Assembly (NCBI RefSeq): GCF_900119695.1
Contig: NZ_LT632547.1
Location: 1,054,001-1,118,000 of the forward strand
DNA length: 64,000 nucleotides
From: Actinomyces urinae
Lineage (GTDB): Bacteria > Actinomycetota > Actinomycetes > Actinomycetales > Actinomycetaceae
Reading direction: 5' to 3'
Shown here piece after piece: positions 36,046 to 45,210 of this stretch. Within the stretch, counting starts at the first letter, position 1, and each line of letters opens with the position of its first letter. A program made the position numbers and the translations under genes. The notes below the pieces were generated by a model. It searched no databases, was not told the DNA's origin, and saw only the letters and a program-made list of their open reading frames with translations.

Positions 36046-37925
36046 TATGCTTGCGCCTCCAGCTGCGCCTTTTGTGCAACGCGAGAGCGTAGCGGACCGT
36101 GCTCACTTGCCGCCTGCTCAGTGAACATCTGGCGTTCCTTGTACTCCGACTGCTTGCCAGTGTTAAACGATGTTACGGGGCGGAAGTAGCCCATAACCCT
36201 CGTCCACACCTCGCATGTCTGCTCAAGTCCGCGATCTGCACACTTAGGGCAATCAAAGTGTTCGCCCGCGAGATAGCCGTGCGTGGGGCAGATCGAGAAG
36301 GTCGGAGTGATCGTAATGTAGGGAACCTTGAACGCGGCCAGCGAGCGGCGCACCAGTTCCTTGCAAGCCTTCGCAGAGGAGACTCGCTCGCCCATGTACA
36401 GGTGCAGCACCGTGCCGCCCGTGTATTTGCCCTGCAACTCCTCCTGCATTTCGAGGGCCTCAAACGGATCATCCGTGTAACCGGCCGGCAGCTGCGAAGA
36501 GTTCGTGTAGTAGGGCGCGTCCGGCGTGCCCGCCTGAATGATGGTGGGGAAGCGCTTTTGGTCCTCGCGCGCCAGGCGGTAAGTGGTGCCCTCCGCGGGC
36601 GTGGCCTCCAGGTTGTACAGGTTGCCCGTGCTCTCCTGAAGATGAACCATGCGCTCATTCACGTGATCGAGGATGCGCGCCGCCATGTCGTGGCCATACT
36701 CGCTCGTAATGTCATGTTCATCCAGCGTGAAGTTGCGAACCATCTCGTTCATGCCGTTCACGCCGATAGTGGTGAAGTGGTTATCCAACGTGCCCAGGTA
36801 GCGCTTGGTGTAGGGGAACAGGCCGTTATCCATGTAGTGCTGCACAACCTTGCGGCGCTTCTCCAGCGTGTCAGAGGCAATGTCGATCAGCTGGTCCAAA
36901 CGCTTGTACAAGCCGTCCTCATCACCCGCAAACAGGTATCCGAGGCGGGCCATATTGATCGTCACAACGCCAATCGAACCGGTCTGTTCTGCCGATCCAA
37001 ACAGGCCGTTCCCACGCTTGAGTAGTTCGCGCAGATCGAGCTGGAGTCTGCAGCACATCGAGCGAATCATGCCCGGATCAAGGTCCGAGTTCAAGAAGTT
37101 CTGGAAGTAGGGCAGGCCATACTTCGCAGTCATCTCAAACAGCAGATCCGTGTTCTCGCCCTCCCAATCAAAATCGGGCGTGATGTTGTAGGTGGGGATC
37201 GGGAAGGTGAACACGCGCCCGTCCGCGTCACCACCCGTCATGACCTCCATGAACGCGCGGTTAATCATGTCCATTTCCGCCTGCAGGTCACCGTAGGTGA
37301 AGTCGCAAAGATCATCGCCAATGAGGGGCGTTTCGTTCTTCAGATCCTCCGGACAGGTCCAATCAAACGTCAGGTTCGTAAACGGGCACTGCGAACCCCA
37401 GCGCGAGGGCACGTTCAGGTTGTAAATGAGCTCTTGCATGTTTTGCAAGACGTGCTCGTAGCTCATGTTGTCCAGGCGCACGAAAGGTGCCATGTAGGTG
37501 TCGAATGAGGAGAATGCTTGCGCTCCGGCCCACTCATTTTGCAAAGTGCCCAGGAAGTTTACGATCTGGCCGCAGGCGGACGAGAAGTGCTTGGGCGGCG
37601 CGGATGCGATAGCGCCCGGAACCCCGTTGAAGCCCTCTTGCAGGAGTTGCTTGAGGGACCATCCGGCGCAGTAGCCCGACAGCATGTCGAGGTCGTGAAT
37701 ATGAATGTCACCCTCGCGGTGCGCAGCGCCGGCCTCGGCACTGAAAACACGCGTGAGCCAGTAGTTTGCAACCATTTTTCCGGCCGTGTTGAGAATGAGG
37801 CCGCCCACGGAATAATCCTGGTTTGCGTTCGCGTTTACACGCCAGTCAGACTGATCCAAATACTCGTCGATGGTTGAGATTGCGTCCACGTTGTAAACCG
37901 GCACAGCGCCATTTTCTGAGTGCAT
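36045..37925 (-). CDS. nrdD: Anaerobic ribonucleoside-triphosphate reductase (class III)
   Basis: Makes deoxyribonucleotides without oxygen. The 626-residue protein has the barrel of the family (IHDLDMLSGYCAGWSL near 85, NLTFDWTCPEDL, FPIPTYNITPDFDW), the C-terminal zinc site (CPTHGY and CPKC) and the glycyl-radical loop RVMGYFRPVTSFNTGKQSEY. It begins directly with the catalytic part (MHSENGAVPVYNVDAIST); the N-terminal ATP-cone used for allosteric control in many relatives is missing. Followed by nrdG. A possible NrdR box lies upstream. Confidence 0.95.
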   Translation of the reverse strand: MHSENGAVPVYNVDAISTIDEYLDQSDWRVNANANQDYSVGGLILNTAGKMVANYWLTRVFSAEAGAAHREGDIHIHDLDMLSGYCAGWSLKQLLQEGFNGVPGAIASAPPKHFSSACGQIVNFLGTLQNEWAGAQAFSSFDTYMAPFVRLDNMSYEHVLQNMQELIYNLNVPSRWGSQCPFTNLTFDWTCPEDLKNETPLIGDDLCDFTYGDLQAEMDMINRAFMEVMTGGDADGRVFTFPIPTYNITPDFDWEGENTDLLFEMTAKYGLPYFQNFLNSDLDPGMIRSMCCRLQLDLRELLKRGNGLFGSAEQTGSIGVVTINMARLGYLFAGDEDGLYKRLDQLIDIASDTLEKRRKVVQHYMDNGLFPYTKRYLGTLDNHFTTIGVNGMNEMVRNFTLDEHDITSEYGHDMAARILDHVNERMVHLQESTGNLYNLEATPAEGTTYRLAREDQKRFPTIIQAGTPDAPYYTNSSQLPAGYTDDPFEALEMQEELQGKYTGGTVLHLYMGERVSSAKACKELVRRSLAAFKVPYITITPTFSICPTHGYLAGEHFDCPKCADRGLEQTCEVWTRVMGYFRPVTSFNTGKQSEYKERQMFTEQAASEHGPLRSRVAQKAQLEAQA

Positions 37926-38007
37926 ACTCGCTCACTGCTTCCTTTTTGGGTTGGGGTTTCGCTTCGTTACGTAAGAGTTGGCGCATGAGATCGAAAACGC
38001 ACCACAA

Positions 38008-38023
38008 CCCCTACATGTTGTGT
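38008..38023 (-). promoter_or_regulatory. Possible NrdR box upstream of nrdD
   Basis: CCCCTACATGTTGTGT resembles NrdR sites (ACACTACATGTTGTGT type). A weaker candidate, CAACTACTAGATAGGG, follows at 38037-38052, 29 bases centre to centre; NrdR normally binds two boxes about 31 bases apart. The rest of the 335-base gap 37926-38260 holds the divergent promoters and no gene I can support. Confidence 0.45.
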
Positions 38024-38260
38024 AGTTACACTGTTGCAACTACTAGATAGGGGGTCAATTCGTATATCGTTTCGGCGTGGCGCGGATTCTGAACCGATTT
38101 TCGAGGCGAAGCAGAACCCGCTTTTCCTAACATTTCGGGCAATTCTGGACCCCACCCAAAAACCCGCCTTGCACGTGGGTACGATTAACAAGAACACAAT
38201 CGCCGTTTTCTGCATCGCGCGCATGTGCAGTGCATCACAACACCCGCAGAGAGGGGAAAC

Positions 38261-39346
38261 ATGAGGACTTCCAGAATCCAAAACTACGGCGTCAACGAGT
38301 ACGCACCCGCCTCGGACCGATACGACAACGTGGAATACCGTCGTCTGGCCAAAACCGGCCTGCAACTGCCTCCCGTCTCACTTGGCTTTTGGCACAACTT
38401 CGGCGATGACAAGCCGCTACAAACCCAGCGTGACATCGTTCGCCGCGCGTTCGACCTGGGCGTGAACCACTTCGACCTCGCCAATAACTACGGTCCTCCA
38501 TTTGGTAGTGCAGAGAAGAATTTTGGCCGCATACTGCACGAAGACCTGCTTCCCTACCGCGACGAGCTCATCATTTCTTCCAAAGCCGGCTGGGATATGT
38601 GGCCTGGCCCCTACGGCATTGGAGGTTCTCGTAAGTACCTGACGGCCTCGCTGGATCAGTCTTTGCAACGCATGGGCCTGGACTACGTGGACATTTTCTA
38701 TTCTCACCGCCCTGACGGCGACACTGACCTTGAAGAAACCATGCTTGCACTCCACAGCGCGGTCAAGGCCGGCAAAGCACTATACGTGGGTATTTCTTCA
38801 TACTCGCCAGAAGATACGATGCGGGCGCAAGCCATTATGCGCGACCTGGGTACGCCGCTGGCTATTCACCAGCCGTCCTACTCAATGTTGAACAGGTGGA
38901 TTGAGGAGGGCGAGCCGAACCTGATCGAGACGTGCGCGCGCGAAGGCATGGGCATGATCGTGTTCAGCCCGCTGGCGCAGGGCCTTCTTACCGACCGCTA
39001 CCTGAACGGCATTCCTGCGGATTCGCGGGCAGCTGCAGGTAAGTCGCTCAGCCGCGACATGCTTCGTGAAGAGAACCTGGATCACGTGCGCAAGCTGTCA
39101 AAGATCGCCGAGCAGCGCGGCCAGACGATGGCCCAGATGGCTATCTCTTGGGTGCTCCGCGACCAGAATGGCTACAGCGTGGATTCGGCCCTGATTGGCG
39201 CTTCTTCGGTGAAACAGCTGGAGGAAAACCTCAAGGCCACCGAAAACCTGGAGTTCAGTGACGAAGAAATCGAGCAGATCGACCAGTACGCGGTTGAAGC
39301 CGGCATCAACATTTGGCGCGGCGCTACAGATTCAACCAAGAAGTAG
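38261..39346 (+). CDS. Aldo/keto reductase (YghZ/MgrA type)
   Basis: NADPH-dependent carbonyl reductase of the AKR14/Kv-beta-like group; E. coli YghZ acts on L-glyceraldehyde 3-phosphate and methylglyoxal. Start set at ATG 38261 with GAGAGGGG upstream (361 residues) instead of the earlier in-frame ATG 38225. Seen are FDLGVNHFDLANNYGPPFGSAE (D and Y of the catalytic tetrad), ELIISSKAGWDMWPGPYG (catalytic lysine), YSHRPD (histidine) and C-terminal VDSALIGASS for the cofactor. Ends in a terminator. Confidence 0.92.
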   Translation: MRTSRIQNYGVNEYAPASDRYDNVEYRRLAKTGLQLPPVSLGFWHNFGDDKPLQTQRDIVRRAFDLGVNHFDLANNYGPPFGSAEKNFGRILHEDLLPYRDELIISSKAGWDMWPGPYGIGGSRKYLTASLDQSLQRMGLDYVDIFYSHRPDGDTDLEETMLALHSAVKAGKALYVGISSYSPEDTMRAQAIMRDLGTPLAIHQPSYSMLNRWIEEGEPNLIETCAREGMGMIVFSPLAQGLLTDRYLNGIPADSRAAAGKSLSRDMLREENLDHVRKLSKIAEQRGQTMAQMAISWVLRDQNGYSVDSALIGASSVKQLEENLKATENLEFSDEEIEQIDQYAVEAGINIWRGATDSTKK

Positions 39347-39368
39347 CACCTGCTCCAGATAGCGTGAG

Positions 39369-39393
39369 CGAGGCCGGGTGCGTCCCGGCCTCG
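39369..39393 (+). terminator. Terminator of the aldo/keto reductase gene
   Basis: Ten-pair stem CGAGGCCGGG/CCCGGCCTCG with a five-base loop, followed by TTTC. It sits between two convergent genes, three bases from the PAP2 stop. Confidence 0.8.
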
Positions 39394-39395
39394 TT

Positions 39396-40286
39396 TCATG
39401 CGCGCTTGCGCCCGGTTTGAAGGTAGACCACGAGGTTGATGGCCAGCACAACCAGGGCGGCGAGTATTGCGCACGTGCCGGCGGCGTAAATGTGGGCAAG
39501 TGCGCGAGATCCAGCGGCTAAAGCATCTACCGGCACTCCCTGTGAAACGTGTGAGAGCGTTGTCGTCAACTGATCGCGCTTAATCACAAACGCAGTAATC
39601 AGCAGAACGAGGACTATCAAAGAGCCTATGATTGCCCCAGTATTTAGGCGGTCTGAGGGCGGGCTGGGTTCCTCCTGCGGCGCAAGCGCCATTGCCCACA
39701 TGAACGCCACCAGGATGCCTCCGATAACGTCGAGGGGCCGGTGCCAGCCGAGGATAACTATTGAAATGACCAGGCCGGCCACAACAAACGACAGCACGAA
39801 CCCCGTGATTGAACGGATTTCACGCGGCAGCACAACCGCGAGTGCCAACGCTAGTGACACGAGGAGCGTGGTGTGTCCAGATGGGAATGAGTTGGGCAGG
39901 TCGAAGCCGATCCCTAGATAAGGGCGGTGTAGCAGGTAGGTTTTCAGCACCTGCGTCATCAGGTTTGCGCCGAGTATCATCACGCCGGCGCGCAACGCGA
40001 GCGCGAAGCGTCCTCGCACGGCCGCAATCAGCATGATTACGCCCGCGGCAATCGCAACGGTATACAGCGAGATCGAGTTGGTCAGTACGCCATTAACCCA
40101 GTCGAAGCTGGAGGCGCGCTGCATCGCAACGTCCAAAGCCGCCTGATCTAAAAGTTGGCCCAGGCTCGTATACAAGCCTCCAATGGCCAGCAGAAGTAGC
40201 GCTAGGAGCGCACCAAAAGTGAGGACGACGCGTAGCGTGCGCCGACTATTCGCTGTGAATATCGGGGTTTGCACCTGGTCACTCAC
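39396..40286 (-). CDS. PAP2 family membrane phosphatase
   Basis: Membrane phosphatase likely acting on lipid phosphates such as undecaprenyl pyrophosphate or phosphatidate. About six to eight hydrophobic helices. Signature residues are KTYLLHRPYLG (motif 1), FPSGHTTLLVSLALA (motif 2, catalytic histidine) and ILGWHRPLDVIGG (motif 3). Start set at GTG 40286, with GGAGGG seven bases upstream, rather than the GTG inside that site at 40301; this gives 296 residues. A long C-terminal extension adds further membrane helices after the core. Confidence 0.9.
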   Translation of the reverse strand: MSDQVQTPIFTANSRRTLRVVLTFGALLALLLLAIGGLYTSLGQLLDQAALDVAMQRASSFDWVNGVLTNSISLYTVAIAAGVIMLIAAVRGRFALALRAGVMILGANLMTQVLKTYLLHRPYLGIGFDLPNSFPSGHTTLLVSLALALAVVLPREIRSITGFVLSFVVAGLVISIVILGWHRPLDVIGGILVAFMWAMALAPQEEPSPPSDRLNTGAIIGSLIVLVLLITAFVIKRDQLTTTLSHVSQGVPVDALAAGSRALAHIYAAGTCAILAALVVLAINLVVYLQTGRKRA

Positions 40287-40426
40287 TCTTGTTCCCTCCA
40301 CGTGTTACCAGTGAACAATAATCTCATCCCGCCCCACTTGATTCGATTCGACGCGCGCGAGCGATCCACCTCACCTAACCTGTTATCAGATCAAAAGAGT
40401 TTGAGGCTGATACGAGGAGAGTGGCA

Positions 40427-40906
40427 GTGACGGCGGAAATCCCATCGCTAGTAACACCAGAACGCGTCCGACATTTCCTGTGCGAGCTTGATAACTCAGA
40501 AGATGGGTTCGACATTCACGAAAATGGTGAGCATGAGTTCGTGTTTGCGGCGCAGACGGGCCTCATTTTTGTAAACTTCTCGTCGCCGTCAATCCTGCAG
40601 ATTCGCGGGCTTTGGCGCGGAGTTTCAAAGTCCGAGGACGATTTTGGATTGCTCACTCAGCAGGTGCACGCATGTAACGTGCAACGCTCTGGCCCCAAAG
40701 CCTATCTGGTTCCCATCAAGGAGGCCGCCGAGTTCAGCGTAGGAGCAGAATCCAGCCTCGTGATTTCAAAGGGTGCCACCAAGGCGCAAATGACAGATTT
40801 TTACGAGACGGCGCTGACCATGGTGCTCGGCTATTTCCAAGATTTAGAAAAAGCTCTTCCTCACCTCGTTGATGCATCGAGCGATGAACAGGAGGTAGGC
40901 CGATGA
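40427..40906 (+). CDS. YbjN domain protein, first of a pair
   Basis: A 159-residue soluble protein with the YbjN fold (type III chaperone-like): RHFLCELDNSEDGFDIHENGEHEFVF, then FVNFSSPSILQIRGLWRG. Start set at GTG 40427 because GAGGAG lies seven bases upstream; GTG 40421 is too close. Its stop overlaps the start of a second YbjN gene (ATGA). In actinobacteria such pairs occur beside an MrfA-type helicase, but their function is unclear. Confidence 0.85.
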   Translation: MTAEIPSLVTPERVRHFLCELDNSEDGFDIHENGEHEFVFAAQTGLIFVNFSSPSILQIRGLWRGVSKSEDDFGLLTQQVHACNVQRSGPKAYLVPIKEAAEFSVGAESSLVISKGATKAQMTDFYETALTMVLGYFQDLEKALPHLVDASSDEQEVGR

Positions 40907-41373
40907 CTTTGCACGTGGTATCAGATGACCCGAAGGTTCCCTCACCGGTAACGTTTGAGCGCATCGGGCAAGTGGTTGAGTCGATGGGCACCTCTTTTGA
41001 AGTGTTCGAGGAGGAAGGCTTTGGCCTGGCGAACTTCTCGGGCTTCCCGTTCCAGTTTGCTTTCACCACCGCGGGTAAGTTCTTGTCGGTTCGGATTTTG
41101 TGGAAGACGGATCTGCCAATGTCGATGCAGGCGATGGCAACTCTGTTCACGGCTTCGGATCAGTGGAACCGGGAACGCTACTTCCCCACGATTTACACGC
41201 TTGTAAATGACGGCATGATTGAGGTTTGTGCGGATTACATTTGCTCGGTGGATGCGGGCATGAACGAGGAGCAGCTGGTGGATAACATTTCCGCTGGTGT
41301 GGCCTCTGGCATGGATGGCATTAACTTCATGCAGTCGATAGCTAGGGGCGTTGCAACGCAGTTAGCGAATTAG
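40903..41373 (+). CDS. YbjN domain protein, second of a pair
   Basis: A 156-residue YbjN protein (ESMGTSFEVFEEEGFGLANF; FLSVRILWKTDLP; RYFPTIYTLVNDGMIEVCADY). It starts inside the end of the first YbjN gene and its stop overlaps the GTG start of the helicase gene (TAGTG), so the three genes are translationally linked. This suggests a common function with the helicase. No signal peptide or membrane helix. Confidence 0.87.
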   Translation: MTLHVVSDDPKVPSPVTFERIGQVVESMGTSFEVFEEEGFGLANFSGFPFQFAFTTAGKFLSVRILWKTDLPMSMQAMATLFTASDQWNRERYFPTIYTLVNDGMIEVCADYICSVDAGMNEEQLVDNISAGVASGMDGINFMQSIARGVATQLAN

Positions 41374-43859
41374 TGATGGGCGGGCCGGCGGAGTCAATGG
41401 CGCAGCGCCTTTTGGGCGCACTGTCTTCGATTGCGGGTACAAGCGACCGCCTGGTTTCCATCCTGACCGTACCGGGGCGCGAGGAGCGTCTAGCTGATTG
41501 GCCCGAGTGGGCGCATACGCGTGTGGTGGCCAGTTATGAGCGGATGGGGATTAAGCGGCCGTGGTCGCACCAGGCGCAGGCCGCTACCGCCGCCTATGAG
41601 GGTTGGCATACCGTGATTTCGACGGGCACGGGATCGGGCAAGTCACTTGCCGCTTGGCTGCCGATTCTCTCCACAATCGAGGAGGGCTCTGGCACTCGAC
41701 TTTCGCAGATGCGACACCGGCCCACCGCCCTGTACTTGGCACCAACAAAGGCGCTGGCAGCGGACCAGTTGCAACATTTGCAGACCGTGATTGCAGGTGG
41801 CAAGGAGCCTCTTTCGGTGCGCATCGGCACGGCTGACGGGGACACACCTCGCGAAGCGAAGGATTGGGCCCGCGGGTTTGCCGACGTAATCCTCACAAAC
41901 CCGGACTATTTGCACCACGTCCTCCTGCCCGGGCATGAGCGTTGGACGCGCCTGCTGTCTGGCCTGCGGTTCATAGTGATCGACGAAATGCACTATTGGC
42001 GCGGCGTTACCGGCGCCCACATCGCCCTCGTTCTGCGCCGCCTGCTGCGCATTGCCCGCCACCTTGGCGCGGATCCAACTGTCATCATGCTCTCGGCAAC
42101 CGTTTCTGAGGCCGAACGCACTGCCGCGAATCTGATTGGCGTTCACGAGGGCGAGGTTGTGTGGGTGACGGAAGACGGTTCGCCGTCCGGCCCGCAAGAC
42201 CTGGTGCTCTGGCAGCCGGCATTCATGGCGCCAAAAGACGTGCCGATTGAAGACTTCCTGGCTGCCGTCGAGGCCGAGGGGGAGGAAACCCGCGTGCTCT
42301 TAGCGGGCATGCAGCGCCGGTCCGCAACCTCGGAGGCCGCTATCTTGATGGCCGAAATGGTGCAACGCGGTGCGAAACTGCTGACGTTTGTGCGCTCGCG
42401 GGCGGCGGCAGAATCGGTTGCGGTGAAGGCGCGGGACGTGCTGTCAACGCGGGCACCGCAACTGATGTCTAAAGTGGCGTCTTATCGCGGCGGATATTTG
42501 CCGGAGGAGCGTCGCGCTTTAGAAACCTCGCTTCGCACGGGCGCGGTGGCCGGGCTGGCAACCACTAACGCGCTGGAGCTCGGCGTTGATGTTTCTGGCC
42601 TGGACGCGACGATCACGGCCGGTTGGCCAGGTACGCGCGCATCGCTGTGGCAGCAGGTGGGGCGTGCGGGCAGAGCCGGCGCACACGGAGTTTCAGTGCT
42701 GATTGCCTCGGATAATCCGCTTGATTCTTTCATAATCCACAATCCCAACCTGATTTTGGAGGCAGCCGAGGCCACCACGTTTGACCCGGCAAATCCGTAC
42801 GTTTTGACACCGCACCTGTGCGCGGCGGCCAGTGAACTTCCGCTAACTGAGGCGGATTTGGAACTGTTTGGGCTGAAGTCGACAACGGTTTTTGACGCGT
42901 TGGCGCAGCAGGGTTACCTGCGCAGGCGCCCAAGCGGATGGTATTGGAACGTGGCGCTACCGATGCGCGCTCACGACCTGACGGAGCTGCGCGGTAGTGC
43001 AATGGAGGTGCAGGTAGTGGAGGAAGCTACGGGAACCGTGATTGGCACCGTGGCGTCAGACCAAGCTAGCGCGCAGGTGCATCCGGGTGCGATTTACGTA
43101 CATCAAGGCCGCACCTTCCAAGTCACGGAGCTGACTTCGCAGCCCACAGTTGCGGGTGGTGCTTTGCGCGGCACTGGTTCGGGTGCAACCAGCGCGGGCA
43201 CGGGTGGCACTCGCGTGGCTTTGGTACGCCCAGTGGTGACCGACTTGCGCACTCGTCCAACGGTGCAGTCTCGCGTGCAGATCCTGAATGCCGCGGACAC
43301 TTGGACCGATGGCGCGGTTACGTGGAGTTTTGGCGAAGTGGAAGTGTCTTCCCAAGTCACCGACTTTGACACGCTGCGCCTGCCCGGCCTGCAATTCATC
43401 TCGAACACCAAGTTGGACATGCCGGTCCAAAAGCTGCTGACCATGTCCGTGTGGTGGCAGATAGATGAGGCCGTGGCTGCAAAACTCGGTGTGCCAGCTG
43501 CGGACCTGCCCGGCGCCCTGCACGCAGCTGAGCACGCCTCTATCGGCATTTTGCCGTTGCTAGCAACGTGTGACCGCTGGGATTTAGGCGGCCTATCCGC
43601 GGCCGACCACGAGCAGACGGGAACGCCCACGGTTTTTGTACACGACGCCTACCCCGGGGGCGCCGGTTTTGCCGAGCACGCTTGGAAGAATGCTTACGAG
43701 TGGGTGCGGGCAACCCTCAACGTGATCGAGGCTTGCCCATGCGAAGACGGCTGCCCTTCCTGCGTGCAATCACCCAAGTGCGGCAACCGCAACGAGCCAC
43801 TGTCTAAATCGGGAGCCCGCACCCTCTTGCGCCATCTGATCGAGCACTGCCCCGCCTAG
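41373..43859 (+). CDS. MrfA/SftH-type DEAD-box helicase with DUF1998
   Basis: A 3'-5' DNA helicase; the Bacillus relative MrfA takes part in mitomycin repair and the mycobacterial SftH has the same layout. The 828 residues show Walker A STGTGSGKS (83-91), motif II DEMH in FIVIDEMHYWRG, motif III SATVSEAE, motif VI QVGRAGRAG, and the C-terminal DUF1998 cysteine cluster CPCEDGCPSCVQSPKC, which binds metal. GTG start shared with the YbjN stop, or ATG 41376. Next to the tad locus, as in many actinobacteria. Confidence 0.93.
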   Translation: MMGGPAESMAQRLLGALSSIAGTSDRLVSILTVPGREERLADWPEWAHTRVVASYERMGIKRPWSHQAQAATAAYEGWHTVISTGTGSGKSLAAWLPILSTIEEGSGTRLSQMRHRPTALYLAPTKALAADQLQHLQTVIAGGKEPLSVRIGTADGDTPREAKDWARGFADVILTNPDYLHHVLLPGHERWTRLLSGLRFIVIDEMHYWRGVTGAHIALVLRRLLRIARHLGADPTVIMLSATVSEAERTAANLIGVHEGEVVWVTEDGSPSGPQDLVLWQPAFMAPKDVPIEDFLAAVEAEGEETRVLLAGMQRRSATSEAAILMAEMVQRGAKLLTFVRSRAAAESVAVKARDVLSTRAPQLMSKVASYRGGYLPEERRALETSLRTGAVAGLATTNALELGVDVSGLDATITAGWPGTRASLWQQVGRAGRAGAHGVSVLIASDNPLDSFIIHNPNLILEAAEATTFDPANPYVLTPHLCAAASELPLTEADLELFGLKSTTVFDALAQQGYLRRRPSGWYWNVALPMRAHDLTELRGSAMEVQVVEEATGTVIGTVASDQASAQVHPGAIYVHQGRTFQVTELTSQPTVAGGALRGTGSGATSAGTGGTRVALVRPVVTDLRTRPTVQSRVQILNAADTWTDGAVTWSFGEVEVSSQVTDFDTLRLPGLQFISNTKLDMPVQKLLTMSVWWQIDEAVAAKLGVPAADLPGALHAAEHASIGILPLLATCDRWDLGGLSAADHEQTGTPTVFVHDAYPGGAGFAEHAWKNAYEWVRATLNVIEACPCEDGCPSCVQSPKCGNRNEPLSKSGARTLLRHLIEHCPA

Positions 43860-43955
43860 CCGGCCCCACGTTGCCCCTAATGCCGTGCGAAGCTCGGCGT
43901 GCGCTGAGTGCCTCCATGTAACTAGATTTGCGAGGACGCAGCCCGGGCATCCTCC

Positions 43956-44432
43956 TCAATGGTCAAACTGAACCTGGCTGATGACCTGAGGGTTCTTGGG
44001 GCCGGCCCGCGAGCGCACATGTACGTCATATGAGGACACCCGCACTCTCGCTGCGGTAACAACGTCGAGCCCGTCAGCGACGCAACTGGTCAGCGCGATG
44101 CCATTGCTTGCACACACTTGGCTCACCACCGCGCACGGATCAGTCCCGTAGGTGGCGCCAACTGAATCGATCAATGCGGACGCGCCAGCTAGCGTGGCTA
44201 GGTCTAGAGCCGCCTGCGCCCTAGTTTTTGCGGCCAAAACTCCAAGTGCAAGTGCCGCCACGGCCGCAATCATTACCAGAGCTGTCGCAACCGCAATCGC
44301 CCTCACGGTGGCGTTTCCAGCCTCGCTGTGTGCACTCCTCTTAGAAGCCCAATGTTGCGCCGCAGCGGATAATCCGCGGGCCACACGCTGGCTACCGCCC
44401 CGAGTGAGCACCGCCGTGTTTGCCGCTTTCAT
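43956..44432 (-). CDS. TadE-like protein (Rv3654c family)
   Basis: Small secreted pilin-like protein of the tad locus (the family found beside helicase and secretion genes). Start set at ATG 44432 with GGAGGGG upstream, giving 158 residues; a longer frame begins at 44492. It has a basic N-terminus, the prepilin-like segment EAGNATVRAIAVATALVMIAAVAALALG and a globular part with cysteine pair CAVVSQVC. Last gene of the pilin arm on the minus strand. Confidence 0.85.
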   Translation of the reverse strand: MKAANTAVLTRGGSQRVARGLSAAAQHWASKRSAHSEAGNATVRAIAVATALVMIAAVAALALGVLAAKTRAQAALDLATLAGASALIDSVGATYGTDPCAVVSQVCASNGIALTSCVADGLDVVTAARVRVSSYDVHVRSRAGPKNPQVISQVQFDH

Positions 44433-44451
44433 AGCCGCCCCTCCCTCCTCA

Positions 44452-44796
44452 TCACGGCGCGAAGCTGGACTCTTTTTGCACGGAAACCTCACACCGAATC
44501 GGCAGTGGTAGGACGCCCGGAGACATCGCCGCGGTTACCGTGGCGCCTGCTCCCGCGTGCGCGATCGACACGCTTGCTTCGCGTGATACCGACTGGACTG
44601 CCAAGCTAGACGCCTGCGCGTCACTCATGCCAACGGACACTGCCCGAGCAGCTGTTCGCGCCGCGTGGCATGCCTGGCCCTGGCTAGTTGCGGCTGACAC
44701 TCCTGCAATCATCAGAGCAAAAACTGCGAGAAGTGCGGGGATGGTAACCGCGGTTTCAGCTGTCACCATCCCCGCCTCGCCCTCGAACCTAGACAC
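44452..44796 (-). CDS. TadE family pilin-like protein (Rv3655c family)
   Basis: About 114 residues from GTG 44796, which overlaps the stop of the DUF4244 gene (A-GTG-TC-TAG), so they are translationally linked. The N-terminal segment EGEAGMVTAETAVTIPALLAVF has the prepilin pattern with glutamate at position +5 after glycine, followed by a hydrophobic helix. It is probably a minor pilin exported by the Tad machine. A longer upstream frame has no ribosome site. Confidence 0.87.
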   Translation of the reverse strand: MSRFEGEAGMVTAETAVTIPALLAVFALMIAGVSAATSQGQACHAARTAARAVSVGMSDAQASSLAVQSVSREASVSIAHAGAGATVTAAMSPGVLPLPIRCEVSVQKESSFAP

Positions 44797-45028
44797 TGAG
44801 CGCCGACTGGATGATTGACGTGAGCATTGACTTGATCGCCCCGGATTTGAGCACCGCCAGCAAAACTCCAGCGAACGCGACCGCCGCCAAAATACCCACC
44901 GCGTATTCCGCGGTAACAAAACCACCCTCATCAAAATCACGCCGCGCGCCATCTATATCTCCGCGCATACAGCGACCCTGCCAATAGGGCGCAAACATTC
45001 GCATGGAAATTCTTTTTTGTGGTGACAT
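44789..45028 (-). CDS. DUF4244 (Flp-like major pilin candidate)
   Basis: A 79-residue protein beginning MSPQKRISMRMF, with AAGGAGGG five bases before the ATG. The C-terminal half has the Flp-pilin pattern: EGGFVTAEYAVGILAAVAFA followed by a hydrophobic helix. DUF4244 proteins occur next to TadE genes in actinobacteria and are thought to be the main pilin. Normally the tadC gene stands directly upstream; here it is separated by a 6.2-kb sugar cassette. Confidence 0.88.
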   Translation of the reverse strand: MSPQKRISMRMFAPYWQGRCMRGDIDGARRDFDEGGFVTAEYAVGILAAVAFAGVLLAVLKSGAIKSMLTSIIQSALSV

Positions 45029-45163
45029 ATTTTCCCTCCTTCTTGATATGTCACCGGAACTTTCTCGCACCCGTAATCCGCATTCGAGGTCACCTTGCGG
45101 ACGCTGTGGACAGGCGCCGGCGCGGCGCGCTTGTGGGTAGCCTTCCACCTGGAGATACGGCAA

Positions 45164-45192
45164 GGCCGCCCCGGCGGATGCCCTGGGCGGCC
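45164..45192 (-). terminator. GC-rich hairpin after the HAD gene
   Basis: GGCCGCCC (45164-45171) pairs with GGGCGGCC (45185-45192), loop 13 bases. It lies 19 bases after the HAD gene stop on the minus strand. The following T-run is poor (TTGCC), so function is tentative. Confidence 0.5.
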
Positions 45193-45210
45193 TCAAAAAT
45201 CAAACTACGT

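Noticed and set aside
36099-37025. 308-codon plus-strand frame opposite nrdD
   Set aside because: Antisense shadow of a well supported gene.
41584-43630. Several minus-strand frames opposite the helicase
   Set aside because: No ribosome sites or domain patterns; shadows of high-GC coding DNA.
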